Below are positions 9,839 through 22,473 of a stretch of 64,000 bases of DNA, in pieces (position 1 is the stretch's first letter; every line of letters begins with the position of its first letter). Both the position numbers and the translations under genes were made by a program. Source of the stretch: Takakia lepidozioides (Eukaryota; Streptophyta; Takakiopsida; Takakiales; Takakiaceae). The stretch lies in contig CM060731.1 in NCBI GenBank assembly GCA_030704615.1, forward strand, positions 46,649,241 to 46,713,240, given 5' to 3'. Under the pieces are notes generated by a model, which did no database searches, was not told the origin of the DNA, and was given only the letters and a program-made list of their open reading frames with translations.

Positions 9839-12800
9839 GTGGAGAGTTTTCCCAGGCAGATATCGGGTCCTTGGAAAAGAGAGAAGACAATCAGCAGGAT
9901 CAGTAGTTACCCCTGGCACTGCAGCATCGGTCGTGCAGCAGAAGGGCACAGTTCATGTGAAACAAGAGGTGAGCACATCCACTACATTCGTGACTCTTTC
10001 AGACTCGTCTTCGAAGGATGTTCTTGAGATTCCTCCGCCAGTCCAGACTCCATTCTTAGATGATGACAAATTGTAGGATATAACGAGTGTCATTCCAAAA
10101 TTGAAAACCCTCGCAAGGGTGCATGGGTGCAAGAGTGAGTTGCGTTTTGTTGATTGGGAGTCCCTTTGGGTGCAGCGGGTTCAATATGTACCAGCAGAGT
10201 TTGATGGGGACATTTTGTTTGAGCTCAACCCTTCCACGTCTTCCAGTGGACTTGCTGGGCTTCTGCAGGGCATGGACAATAAACATGATGGACACCCTTG
10301 GTGCAGGCTAAAAACATCGAACATCCACAACGACATTGGATTGAAATTTCGAAGGTCGGTTTGCGTTGGACATTGCAAGTGCGTGAATATTTCTTGCCCT
10401 CGCCTGAGAAACAACTCTAAACCAAACGAAAGTGAGTGGGAAGGGGTGCCCCTGAATCCTTTCACACCAGGGCTTGCCCCTCCCAAGACCATTACTTTTG
10501 TGTGCAGGTTTGCGAACTTGCCCCGTTCTGTGTTTTTGTGTGTCACACTCGTATGTACCAGGTAGCACACCGGTGCAAGACAATGACTCGTGCCTGCATT
10601 CATATGGGTACACACGAGCATCATGTGTCAAAGGGAAGTTGCAGGGATAGCGTAGACATCGCTAGAAATATTCTGAAGCAGGAGTTCCACAATGCCCTGT
10701 GTGCAACACCTTCTGCTATAGTGCTTGCAGCTAGCAAGGGATTCATGGAAAAACACATACTGGGTGAAGGGGATGTGACACAACCAATGCTGGATGCAGA
10801 TTCGCTTGATGCAGTGATGGACCATTTCTCCCCGTATTGAGCTCTCCCAATATTCGAAACTAGGTGAATGCACTCAGAATGGGCACAGGCAGTACTGGAT
10901 TCATGGACAACATTATGGACCTCAAACGGAGGAGTCGCTATGAATTCATTCAAAACAGTATCTTCCCTGGCCAGGGCTCGTCCAAGGTGTATTTGTTCAG
11001 GATGTCCACAGTTGGCGAAGGCTGTGGTGTGAGCAATGTCCGCCGAATGCAACCTGGAGGAGATTTGGCGAAATGTTGGTTAATGTTTGATCACTGTAAA
11101 CGGGTGAAGGGTTGGACAACCATGGCGTGCCATGTGTACGATCCAGTGTACGAGCGTGTGCTCTCCATAACAATTTGTGATATGCAGTCGGAGGACACTG
11201 AAACCCAAATGCTCATGTGGAATTCTCTCTTGGCCAGGATGCAGAACACAAATTTTGCGGGGTTCATGGCTGATAGTGCACAGGAAAATTTCAATGCAGT
11301 GCGGTGAGTCTTTGGATCGGGGGATCCTAAAGTGCCAATGGAAAATAGAGAGCGCACATGCCTCTTCCATTGGAATCAATCAATGGCACGTCATACAAAG
11401 CGCTGCATTCGACCTGACCCTCAGTTGGAGCATAGAAGGCTCTGCCCAAGTACAATAATGCCACCCCAATGGGAGAAGCTGAGAGCACTTACCAAGCAAT
11501 CCGGGCTTGGTGGTTCTCCTCTGGTGCTGCTACTGGGATCCAGCTGAAGGAGTTGGAGGACTGGTTGGTTTTTTGGCACTTCAGGTACAGACAATGGGGA
11601 GCTTTCATGACGGCGGTAAGCCTCTTCAATCCCAGAAACACAAATGTCACTTTGCATCGTGCATGTTCCAATTCCTCTGGGGTTGTTGGATTGTCACTTG
11701 CAGAACTTCTGCCATTTCCTTTCGTTCCTCATATTTGTGCGCATTGCCTTCTGCAGGACATGTCCTTGAAATTCCATCCAGCGGTTAAAGTCGGAGCGCC
11801 ACCTAGCCCTCCCTCCCCCCGAGGCGACCTCATCCGGAGCCCCCTGGATGGAAAAATGGCGTCGAATTTCCATCCAGCGGATGAAGTCGGAGCGCCACCT
11901 AGCCCTCCCTCCCCAGGAGGCGACCTCATCCGGAACCCCCTAGATGGAAAAACGGCGCCGAATTTCCATCCAGCGGATGAAATCGGAGCGCCACCTAGCC
12001 CTCCTTCCCCCCAAGGCGACCTCATCCGGAGCCACTTGGATGGAAGACTTGGCCGACATGCCTTTGTGTAATTTGGCGGAGACTGTTCACAATGCCTGGA
12101 TGCAATAGTCTACCAAAGCAGGACACGACTTGTATGTTGCCACTGCAGATGACATGGTGCGGGCACTTACACAACAAACCAGATACCGGAATTTTCTGAT
12201 GGGACGGGGCGGAGCAAGGGCCCTGATATGACTTTGTTGATGCTAAGGGCTGCGAGCAGGTCCGGAGTCCCATCGAAGATGGCGAGAGCTCTGAACATGT
12301 GCACTGAAGGCTCCCCTTTGCAATCCAGGGTCCCCCATTTGGAAGACGAGGAAACATTTGGATCATGCAAAAGGAAATTGAACACTCCTCCAGGGTCGGA
12401 TGGAGATTCCCATCGCCCCAACATGGTCAATTTCTCTGTACCAAAGGTGTCTCCGATGCAGACTAAGTCATGTGCCCGCCCCTTCCCAGGTGGGTCCTCT
12501 TCCAGTGGAGCAGGTGCAAATCATGCAAGCACAGCAGCAAGAATCCCATTGGAGGAGGTGGTGTCCTTGGTGCATGAATCTGATTGCATTGACAGTGATA
12601 TAGAATAGGATCCTTGCATGGCTGGATCTTTCAAGAAATGCAAATAAAAAATATGCAAAGGCTCCAGGGGGACTCCAGCTCCAACATTCACAGGGTTGTT
12701 CCGACCTTATCATAGTGGGGAGTCAAAGCACTGGAAGTTTTGGTTTTGCCCAGACGATATGGCACGATGCGTCAAGGAAACAGTTCGTCCTTCGGTGATA

Positions 12801-13368
12801 ATGAAGCCCCCTCCACCCGCAATTTGGCTTGTGAAACTTGGGACGTCGCTTCATTAGCCGAGATAAGCATACTGGAGGAGGGAGGGTTCCGTCTTGCACG
12901 GTCCCGGGTGGTGCCCTCATGCACTCAGGGCACTGATGTGCCACATGCTCCGGCAATGCCTCCACCCGGTGCCGACTCCCACCCAACAAAAAGAGATGGA
13001 AAAACAATGCGTCGTCGCGCTTCGGGTGCAGATCACGATTGCAAGATGGAATCAGCTAGAATTTTGCAGGCTCGGGTGACTCGTATCACCGAAGTCCCGG
13101 CCCCGGGGTATGGACGGATTTACACAGTGTTGTCTACTGGCTCAATTCTTCATGACAAAGAATATCAGGTTACCGTGGGGAATTTCCCTACGTGCACTTG
13201 TCCGGACTTTGTAACGATGCGTGAGGGCGCTCTCGGCATGAGAGGGAAGTGGGTCCCCTACAAGCATCAATATTACATATACCTATAATTATGTGCTACG
13301 ACGGTAAGAGAGACCAATTCATTCACCAAGCCACACTAGGCTACGGAGAAGTCATCACTCTTTTGTAG
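9839..13368 (+). pseudogene. SWIM-type MULE-like transposase, copy 1 (decayed)
   Basis: Homologous along its length to the minus-strand copy at 19,188-22,473. Order: N-terminal PGRYRVLG-like start; an acidic linker; a cysteine-rich block near 10,290-10,560; the DDE-type core with LMFDHCKRVKGW (about 11,080), ICDMQSEDTETQ (about 11,175) and FAGFMADSAQENF (about 11,265); HWNQS; IRAWWFSSGA; a GT-AG intron near 11,616-11,757; then a C-terminal SWIM zinc finger CTCPDF...KHQYY (about 13,195-13,290) in which one ligand Cys has become Tyr. The end at 13,366-13,368 is set by alignment to copy 2 through FIHQATLGYGEV. It is broken by frameshifts and by a repeat array inserted in an exon. It would have moved a MULE-type element. 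Confidence 0.75.
11768..12040. repeat. Three-unit tandem array inserted in transposase copy 1
   Basis: Three units of about 90 bp, each with TTCCATCCAGCGGATGAAGT, GGAGCGCCACCTAGCCCTCC and a GAGGCGACCTCATCCGG stretch. They interrupt the exon that in copy 2 reads straight through MSIEEMADMPSCNLAETVHN; the coding match resumes at 12,041. The units match, in reverse complement, the 56,590-56,780 part of the larger array. The GGAAAAACGGCGCCGAATTTCC core is present in one unit and degenerate in another. Confidence 0.85.
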
Positions 13369-15485
13369 TGCGATACCTGGCGTAGGGCTCTACCAGATTC
13401 TCTTTGAACACAAACGAGCCATTGACGAGCCCTAGTCGCGCGCAGCCAGGGTGACGGCATACTAGCCTAGGGGGTCGTGACAAGTTGCGGTGTAGGTTGG
13501 GCTCAACGAACCGCCTACCCGGCTGCGGTAAGTGCAGGGGTCCGTGACAGCTATGGACGGATCTAAACAGTCTAGCTTCCTACCGGCAAAGCAAAGCTTA
13601 ACAACTCTACTTCACAGGGCGATTTGCGTTTCCTAATCCTATGTTTTGTTTATGGGTTTTCTACGTCTTTAATCGTAATTGCCTTCCAAGTCTTTGTTTA
13701 TTACTACTTCCTACATGTCTGGACTCCCAACACGCTTATAGCCGGGACGAACCTTCAAATCCCTTCACAAAACGAATCTCGAGCCCAGGGAGACGGGGAT
13801 CATCTATCTCCCGCCCAATGCCCCCCCCTAAAAATCTCGAGGTGGATTAGTGTCCTACATCCTAGGAAGGGACCGGATCCGCTTTCCCAAGTCAGTCTCT
13901 CCTGCTTAGAGCGATCCAAAATTCAACCTCAATGGTCAGTCCATCGGGTGAATGATAACAATTCAAACCTCTAGGTAATTCCCGAGATCTAATAAAACAA
14001 TGGCCGTTCCTTGGCTTAAGGCCCCCCAGCGCCCGGGTACTTAACTTCAAATATCCTCGGCGGAAGGGGGCGAGACCGCCCTCGAAACTTCCGTTTTTAA
14101 GTTAAGGGGTTCCGGATAAAATCCCTTAATAAAGGTGAATTATCCTGCTAAATAATAAAGAATAAAATCATTAAAATATTCCTACAAATGCATGAAATTC
14201 GTAGAAATAGAGAAGCATTGGGGAACTGCTCTCCACTTTGGAGCGCCCCTAAATTCCTATACCAAACCAATCAAGAACGCATTAGCAACTTAAACCATCA
14301 CCGGGCCAGGATGAATAAAATCTGCCGCCCATCAGTTTCTCATCTGCTCGCCACCCTGGTGTGTAAACAATGATTAAACATTCAGTGGGTCCCAAGGTCC
14401 ATTCCTTGCGCCTCTTCCACCTACTTCCAATATAATATGATTAATTTATGCAGGCAACCAACCTAGAACGAAGTTGAAACATGTCATCTTCTACCTTGTG
14501 AAACCCCCAGCAGGGATTCTCTCCTCCCTGTCTCTGGGCTCTCTCTCTGCCTGTAGCATCCACCCGTGAGCCGTGCTTTCACAAACCCCGGAATACATAT
14601 CAAACTGATGGCCTTACTGGGGCCTATCCAATGGTTCCAACCATTTCTTATATTTTGCTAAAACACGCCCTCATTCCCATGCAAGAAGAACACCATGAAT
14701 AGTGCACAAGAAATCAAAGGCATAGGGAGAAAACCCCTCTTAAAATACCCGTCCCAAGGGCCAACAGTCCCTGGTGAGGTCTGTCGTAATATCCAGCGGT
14801 TAAAATCGATACCCGCGGCCAGCGCTACGTGGCGCGGCGTGGCTGGCCCGCCGCCGGCGCGGGTCCAGTGGGTAATAGGCAGGCTCCGTCGTCTCTGCCG
14901 CTCGTATCGTACCTGCGCGGGCCCAGCTATGGCGTCTAGTGCTGCCACGCAGTATACCAGCAACCCGTACTTTGCTTCAGGGGTCAACTCCCTCCACAGG
15001 GGAAGGCCGCGCCACCCGTGTTAGATGCGCATTTCTATGGCGATTCTAGGCAACCTCCTTGGTTGACCTCCAGCCCAAAGGCGCATAAGGCGCCGACACT
15101 TTAGTGCTGGGCTCTGCTTTTTTTGGCAGCTCTCTATAAAATAGTTTAACCACTTATAAAGCTAGTTAGTATTGCCTCACATGGTCCTCTATGGCCAAGA
15201 GGCTTATGAACATAGGTATGAACTTAATAATATGGAAATTTTGGCGATAGCTTCGCCATCTCATGCAATATGGCCGTCGCCACTCAGCTAAAAAGGGAAA
15301 TTTGACAAGAGCTTCGTCACTTCATGCAAGCTCGCCCTCTCCTTAAACATAATAATAGACATCTACCCTCACTTCCATGATGTAATTGGGTTAGATTCCT
15401 AAGGCCCTGTCTCCTGGGGCTTCACACCTGTGCTCTTCACACATGTACATAGAGATGCACATACATCCTCTTTGAAAGAGGATTA
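13369..15485. other. Unassigned sequence
   Basis: About 2.1 kb without a recognised gene. A GC-rich patch (14,800-14,960) and a 109-codon minus-strand frame (14,658-14,987) carry no family motif. It may include the missing end of the element carrying transposase copy 1, but no terminal repeat was found. Confidence 0.4.
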
Positions 15486-15500
15486 CACTACAACAGATTG
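15486..15500 (+). repeat. CACTA-type terminus
   Basis: CACTACAACAGATTGCGG after a TTA trinucleotide. The same start, CACTACAACAGAACGCGG, follows TTA at 16,288. Plant CACTA elements begin CACTA and duplicate 3 bp. The right end of this copy was not found; CACTAGAATG near 15,690 may belong to a second, nested end. Confidence 0.5.
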
Positions 15501-15925
15501 CGGCGCAGTCATGACAGATTTGTGGCAGAAATGCCATTTGCAGTCGTAAAATGCTTTTGAAGTCATAATGCAGGTCTAGGGAAGGCGTATATGCGACGGC
15601 ATGGCTCCGGACTCTGCGCAACACAGGTCAAACATGTTTGACCACGAATATTGGCATGGCAGATATGACTACCAGTCACGGTCATGGCTACACTAGAATG
15701 ACGTGTGCATATTGCTAGACAGACATATGACTTCATGACTCTCACTCTAATGCATTCTGTTATATCATGGATGAATCACTACATGACTGCATGTGTCGAC
15801 ACATCCTTTTCTGGTTATATATATAATATATAAGTATTTATATTTTGAAAAACGGAGACTCTGACCACTAGAACGAATTAAAAATAAATAAAAACAAAAT
15901 CAAGGTGCAAAAAGATTTAAAAAAA

Positions 15926-15995
15926 ATCACATCGGCTGGTAAGTGCACAGTGTGTCGCCCTGGTGGTTTGGGGTTCAAACCCGTTGCCCTTATCC
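15926..15995 (+). repeat. tRNA-like sequence, possible SINE head
   Basis: It has an A-box-like GGCTGGTAAGTGCACAG and a B-box GGTTCAAACCC at 15,972-15,982, spaced as in a tRNA gene promoter. Cloverleaf pairing is poor, so a tRNA-derived SINE or decayed tRNA gene is likelier than a working tRNA. Confidence 0.45.
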
Positions 15996-16287
15996 AGTGT
16001 GTTGGATTGTTCGTGACGGTATGTCTGGGCGTTGATCGTCATGTAGGTCTTATGGCCCATAAATGAAGGCGGGTGAATTTTTCCCCCTCCTCAAGGGCCT
16101 GTGGTTTCCTTTAAGAAAAGAAAAAAAATCAAAAATCAAAAATGGGCTTTTAGGGTTTACAAAAAACTTAAAAAAACTTAAAAAGTTGCCCATCGCGGTA
16201 GCCGTGAACAGACTTAGAGCGAGCGGGAGGGAGAGAGAGAGAGAGGGCTGGGACTTAGAGCGAGCGAGCGGGAGGGAGGGCAAATTA

Positions 16288-16551
16288 CACTACAACAGAA
16301 CGCGGTATATCTGACTGCGGGGCCGCGGTAATCATGGTTTTCCTGACTTTGACCATGACTTCCCTATATTTTTGGACCAAATGGGGCTTCACGTAGTCGT
16401 TGAAATGATTGCGTGACTACGTAGTCCTCTGGATGACTACGTTGGTAGACTTCGTCATGACTGCATGGCTCCGCACTAGACGGAAGGTTAGTCAACGATG
16501 GTTGACCAGCGCGAGTTCACCACCAAACAGTCGTTGGAATGGCTTCTAGTG
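16288..16551. mobile_element. Short CACTA-type non-autonomous element
   Basis: 264 bp, beginning CACTACAACAGAACGC and ending GGCTTCTAGTG. The ends pair as CACTA..TAGTG. Flanking trinucleotides are TTA and TGA, so the 3-bp duplication is imperfect. It has no coding capacity. Inside are repeated ATGACT/CATGACT motifs. Confidence 0.5.
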
Positions 16552-16969
16552 TGAAGCTTGGTAGCCAAAAGATTATTTTTTTTTTAAATTTAAGTTGCTT
16601 ATAGGGTTGCCCATTCGAGGGCCGAGACTCAGTTTTTTTTTTTTTTTTCTCCTGCACGGTTTCTTAGTATCGAGCTGTTGTGTCATGGAACGCGAGGATC
16701 GCAGGATAGGGCGTGGGATGGAGGCTTTGTATTGAGCTATTGATGCAGGGCGAAGCGCAATCTCCACCGCAACCGCAATGGGCTCTTGGCTCCTGTTATC
16801 TTGGGAGAGTCAACTTGGCTTGGCAGTCCGTGTTTCAATTTTACCTTTGTGGAAAAGGGTAAAAGGTCCATGGTGACATTGTCAAATTTAGGGTATCCAG
16901 AAACAGATGTGGTAGTATTGAGGATACAAATGGAGTGTTTGAGAATATGGCCTAACGAACCTAGAGTGT

Positions 16970-18018
16970 GATGATCGCGGGATATGCCCCAGCATGGATG
17001 CGGGATGGAGGCATTGGAGACCTATGAGCAAATGATGTGGGAAGGGTAAATGCAAACCTGGTCATGTTCGTTTGTAGATGCAATGCGTGTGCGAGCCTGG
17101 CAGCCCTGGAAAAAGGCAAAGAGCATTCCGAACGATACCCTGGTAGACATGTATGCCAAATGTGGCAGCATCGAAGTTGCAAAGAGAAGGCAAATACTAC
17201 TTCCATTGAGCGTTTTCATCTGTCTTCCTAGTGCAGATTCTTGGGTGCAACACAGTACAACACAATCCTTGTTCTATGAACGAGCGTTGATCACATGGAT
17301 TTAATGATGGCAAGATTCTTCTTCGACCTGTTTCAGCCTGGTTTGCCTTCCCATCAGACTCGGCCCTGGATTGTTCGGTAGAGTAGAGTTGGCATATTGA
17401 AGGTTTTACAGATCCTTCACGATGATGGGACAACCGCGATCGCAAGGTGTGGCTTTTTTTTAATGTACAATGTAAAGAAGTTTGTCCATCCTGCAAATGT
17501 GGGCTCTTGGCTCTTGGCTCTTGGCAGGAAAGCTGGAAAGTAGGTGCACACTCACATTGTCCAAAGTGGATTCACGCCGAACGTTTTTCTACTCAACACC
17601 CTTGTCAACATGTATATTAAGGGGAGCATCATGGATGATCACCAAGTGTTCAACACAGAATGCCTCAACGATCTTTGATCACGTGGAATATAATGTTGGC
17701 AGGATTTACCAAGCATGGGCGTGGTACGAATGCCTTGGAGACCTGTGAGCAAATGATGCGAAGGGGTGAGCCCAACCACATCACGTTTGTTTGTGTTTGC
17801 AATGCGTGTGCAAGCCTGGAAAAAGGGAAAGAGGTCCATGGCTTTGGAGGCTTTGGAGACCTATGAGCAAATGATGGGGGAAGGGGTGAAGCCCAGCCAC
17901 ATCATGTTTGTGTGCATTAGCAATGCTTGTGCAAGCCTGGCAGCTCTGGAGAAGGGCAAAGAGGTGCACGGCGATATCATCAAAGCTGGAATTGTACCAA
18001 ATGTCATTCTGAACACTG
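16970..18018 (+). pseudogene. PLS-class pentatricopeptide repeat (PPR) gene remnant
   Basis: Several diverged PPR units are spread over three frames: ALETYEQMM; NACASLAALEKGKE; DTLVDMYAKCGSIEVAKR; LITWNIMLAGFTKHGRGTNA; NACASLAALEKGKEVHGD followed by IIKAGIVPNVILNT. These are typical of plant PLS-type PPR proteins, organelle RNA-binding factors often used in RNA editing. Frameshifts and stops show it is dead. The last unit stops exactly at 18,018, where the LTR of retrotransposon copy A begins. Confidence 0.8.
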
Positions 18019-18536
18019 TGTCGTGCGCATACGTATCGCTACACAACTACATCGCTGTCCAAACTACACCACACATATATAGACAATAAAGTAGTCTGCC
18101 ACAATGATATGAAAACTAAACTCACACTGTCTCTGTTGACACAAAACACGAAATACAATACAATCACTCGTTAAAATAAGAGTCGAGCTAGGGGCACCCC
18201 AAGCTATGGGGACTCCACCCCACAACATCCTACTCTCCCTCCATAAGTACACTCAGATGATAAGCAACGAGGGAGCTCAGTCGTGCAGGCTTAACTCGAG
18301 AGAGATGAGCCCCACGACTGACGCTCTCGTGAAGATAAGATGGTTCAGGTGTTAAGCTAAACTTGACACCTTGAACTAAATCCAAGTGTTAAATACAAAT
18401 AACTAGCTTTATTCTAGTTAGTTTCACACTGTGTTTATTTAACTTGACAGCTGTCGTGCGCATACGTATCGCTACACAACTACATCGTTGTCCAAACTAC
18501 ACCACACATATATGGACAATAAAGTAGTCTGCCACA
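18019..18536 (-). repeat. 3' LTR of copy A
   Basis: 518 bp on the minus strand, starting TGTGGCAGACTAC and ending GTATGCGCACGACA. It matches 39,090-39,608. Unusually, an 85-bp segment occurs at both ends in direct order (18,019-18,104 and 18,452-18,536), flanking a core of about 350 bp that also occurs alone at 50,699-51,054. The outer edge cuts the PPR pseudogene. Confidence 0.75.
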
Positions 18537-18552
18537 ATCGCCCCCCTAGCTG
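18537..18552 (-). promoter_or_regulatory. Polypurine tract of copy A
   Basis: The minus-strand AGCTAGGGGGGCGAT lies directly before the LTR start. It is the expected plus-strand primer site. The same tract is at 39,609-39,625 in copy B. Confidence 0.65.
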
Positions 18553-18592
18553 GTGGATAGGTCCCTCTAACTCCAGATAGCTACAAGATGTA

Positions 18593-18740
18593 CAACGACG
18601 CAATGGCGCGAGCGTATGCTCACGCAGGAGTGACGTGGCGGGAGCCTGCACCCACGCTGACGTGGCGTGAGCGTCATGTCAGCATGCTGATGTGGCGGCA
18701 AATGATGACGTGTCACTGTCCGTCATCTGCCACGTCAGCA
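18593..18740 (+). repeat. Left terminal region of element 1
   Basis: It begins CAACGACGCAATGGCGCGAG and continues with repeated GACGTGGCGTGAGCG-like and TGACGTG blocks. These also crowd the right end (24,355-24,478) and the end of element 2 (61,942-62,045). Clusters of short subterminal motifs are usual transposase-binding regions, an inference here. Confidence 0.6.
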
Positions 18741-19187
18741 TTAACATACGCCACCTATAACCGAGGATGGTCCTATGACCGTGGAATTAATGCAGGGAAT
18801 CTTGCTTAAATAGAATCAAGACTACCATGAGGCCTACAATTGTAGCATCCAACATTGTGCAATTACAAATGTTTGTTTCACTTTTACAATTACGAGGACG
18901 AGAAAATATCCTCACAAAGTGTGCGCCATAGAGGCTGCCACGGGAAGACCTTCCTCCCTCCTCAAATAACAATGAGAGTTAGGATCATCTTCAAAAGATG
19001 ATTGTAGTGCATAGCGACAGCAAGACATGTAGACTTCGAACGGTGCAATGACAAATGTGCTTTTGAAAGTTGCCACTCAGAGCTCACTCCGTATAGTTGG
19101 AGGCCATATCATTGCACCGCCGACGAATTGATGTGAATTACACATTTCAAATCATGGTCGTCCACATACCACATTGCATAGTTGATG

Positions 19188-22100
19188 CTACCCATGTGTT
19201 GTATCCCGTTGCAATAGAGTATCGACCTCGTTGAAACTCATAGTGGCCTGGTGAATGAAGTTGTCACGTTTGGGATCGCAAACCATCCTCTTCAAAAATA
19301 TGAAATACAAATGTTTGCAGGGTATGAATTTACCTCTCTTGCCCAAACTGGTTGATAGCATATTCACAAAATCAGGACATGTGCAATTGGGGAAATTGGA
19401 AACCGTGATGTCGTAGGTCCTGTCATGAACAGCAGATGTGGAAGTGATGATTGTGAATACCCGACCATATCCTAGATCGGGTACTTCTGTGGTGCTTCCA
19501 ACACGACTTGGAGCATTCTTGCGGACTCCACTTTGCCAAAGTGTTCAGCGGTTGGAGGGAAACGCCGAATGAGCTTTCCATCTCGTTTGGTTGGCCACAA
19601 GTCAGGATTTGCCTGGGGGACCCGGGAGGACGTAGAAGTAGTAGCACATGCATGGAGTTGGGGTTGTCTCGCAAGGGAAAAGCCTGCCTCCTCCAGCATT
19701 TCAATCTCCTGAAATCTGAGATGTGTTCCCACCTTCACGGGCCAAACGGTTGGAGGAGATGGCTTCATCACTACGGAAGGACGCACAGTTCCTTGCACAC
19801 ATCTGGCACAATCATCTGAGCAAAACCAGAACTTGTGGTTCTTGGCTTCTGGTTGACCGTATGGACGCATCAAACCCGTGAAAGTCGGAGTAGGAGTTCG
19901 GGCACCACCTCTGGATATAGGTGAAGTGCACTTCTCAAAATTAGTTGCCCTGATCACTGTACATTTCACACGAGACCCTACACTTCTGCGTTCTATGTGC
20001 CAAACGTGGTCGGGGCATGCGGACTCAAGCACATCAAGGGGGTTGTTTCTCTCCTGCACCATTTCAGTGGCACCGTTTGATACTGGAGCTTGCCGTCGTG
20101 TTGGAGGTTCCTCCACAATGGAGGTTCCGGACATGGAGCTGTCATGCAGGGGAACACGAGGCTTCGAGAAGTTATCACGGTCTGCCCTGTGCAATCGGAA
20201 TCAGAACCAGGTGGAGTGTTCAATTTCCTCTTACAGGAGCCGAATCTCTCCTCCCCTTCAAGATGTGGAACTCTAGAAACAAGTGGCGTTCCCTGGGCAT
20301 ACATGCTCACCGCCCGTGCTATCTTGATTGGATCCCCAGATCTGTTTGCAGCACGCAACATCAACTCCCATTTGTCCGGACCCTTGCCACCAACCCCACC
20401 TCGTAAGAAATCACGGTATCGGGTTTGTTGTTGCAAGGCACGTATCAAATCATCTGTTGTTGCCACATACAAATCCCGACCTCGTTTCCCAGACTGCTGC
20501 AACCATGCGTTGTGCACAGTTTCTGCCAAATTGCAAGATGGCATGTCCGCCATTTCCTCAATGGACATGTTCTGCAAAGAGGATAACCACACTTCAGAAC
20601 AGTGCACAGGAAACAACATAAAGAAAGCAATGAGTCAAAAATATGGAAAGCAAATATATGAATAAAGCATGAAATAGAAGCCTCGTACCATTGTCATGGC
20701 TGCTCCCTACTGTCTATACCGGAAGTGCCAAAACGCCAGCCAATCTTTCAATGCTCTCATACTCTCAAGTGATGCAGCTCCAGAAGAGAACCACCATGCA
20801 CGAATTGTCTGGAACAAAGTGTCCGCCTCCTTCATTGTTCTAGCATCTTTGTACTATTTGCACAATTTACGGTGCTGAGTCTGCATCTCTGGTTTGATGT
20901 CCGACTTTGTATGTTTTTCTAGAGATTGTGTCCAATGGAATAGACATGTACGCTCTCTTCTTGGCATAGGCACTTTTGGGTCGCCCGATCCGAAGACAAT
21001 ACGAACATCATTGAAATTTGCTTGAGCACTATCCGCCATGAAACCTGCGAAATTTGGAGATGGCAGCCCATGGCAGCCCATGACACGTATCAGGGAATTC
21101 CACATGAGCTTCTGGGATTCCGTATCCTCGGATTGCATGTCACAAACTGCAATTGTCATAACTCGTTGGTACACTGGATCGTAGACATGACAAGCCATTG
21201 TCGTCCAATCCTTCACTCGTTTCACATGATCAAACATAAGAAAACAGTTCTGCAAGTCCCCAGTCTTCTGCATCCGCTTCATGAGGCTAACCCCACTGCC
21301 CTCCCCAACAGTCGACATTTTGAAAAGAAAAACTTTGATGGCACCTTGACCTGGGAATACATTGTCCTGGATGTAATCGTACTTGCTCACTCGTTTCAAT
21401 TCCAAAATATTGTCTATGTAGGCTCTGATCCCAAAGCCCATTCTCAATGCATTGATCTGATGCCGAATGTTAGGTGAACTTAAAGTGGAGAAATGATCCA
21501 TGACCAGGTCCAATGCTGCACCGTCAAGTTTAGTCCCCACAGAATCTCCTTCACTCAAAATATGGCTTTCCAAGAAGGACTTGCTTGCGCCAAGAGCAAT
21601 TGCAGATGTTGTTGCGGATGGGTTTCTCCCGAACTCCTGTTTAATCAACCTCGACACTGTCTCAACACTCTCCCTGTAATCCCCCTTCGAGACAGGATGG
21701 TTATGGAATCTGAAATGCACACAAGCTCTTGTCATTGTTTTCAAACGGTGGACAACATAGTACATTCTTGCTCTGCAGAGCGCCAAGCAGGATGGCACAA
21801 GTTTGCAGAATTTGCAGACGAAAGTGTTTGCCGGTGGTGGGGCAGTCCCAGGCCGAAATGGATTTTCCGCCAGACCCTCCCATTCGCTTTGATTATGAAC
21901 CCCAGACTGAAGAAAGTGTCTGCAATTCAAATTATCACACCTAAGGTGTCCATTGCAAACTGTTCTCCTGAAAACAAGCTTGTCATCATTCTGAATATTG
22001 GATGTTTTTGTTCTGCACCACGGGTGCCCGTCGTGTTTCTTGTCCATTCCATGCATCACGATTGTTACACCTCCAACTCGCGGAGGAGGAGGCAGCTCAA

Positions 22101-22473
22101 ATAGGATATCGCCATCAAAAGTCTTTGGCAAGAACTTCACAGGCACCTGCTTCAAAGATTCCCAATCAATTCCTCGCAACTCACTTTTGAATCCAGCCAT
22201 TCCTCCCATCGCCCGTAGTTTTGGAATGACACTACAAATTTCTTCTTCATCAGCTTCTCCAACCACAGTAGGAAGGACTAGATTTGGAATTTCACTTATG
22301 TCATCATCGGACGAATCCGAAAGCTCAACAATTGGAGTGGAGGACGTCTGTTCTTTTTTCACCACCACCTCCCTCTTGTCTTCAACGACCGAAGCAGCAG
22401 TCCCGGGCGTCACATATGACCCAAGGGACTTTCGCCGAGGCTCTCCAAGTACTCTGTATCGACCAGGGCGCAC
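19188..22473 (-). pseudogene. SWIM-type MULE-like transposase, copy 2 (element 1)
   Basis: The most complete copy. From ATG at 22,473 (MRPGRYRVLGEP) a 539-codon frame carries an acidic Ser/Asp linker, a Cys/His-rich block (CNGHLRCDNLNCRHF; FVCKFCKLVPSC, residues about 190-250), and the DDE-type core LMFDHVKRVKDW, VCDMQSEDTESQ, FAGFMADSAQANF, then HWTQSLEKH. The frame ends at a TAG (20,876) but homology runs on (IRAWWFSSGAA), with a second TAG where copy 1 has Trp. A GT-AG intron of about 75-90 bp near 20,600-20,690 follows, then MADMPSCNLAETVHN, low-complexity sequence, and a SWIM finger NCTCPDF...PCKHLYFIF with all ligands (19,420-19,280). Stop at 19,188. Two nonsense codons make it inactive as read. 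Confidence 0.8.
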
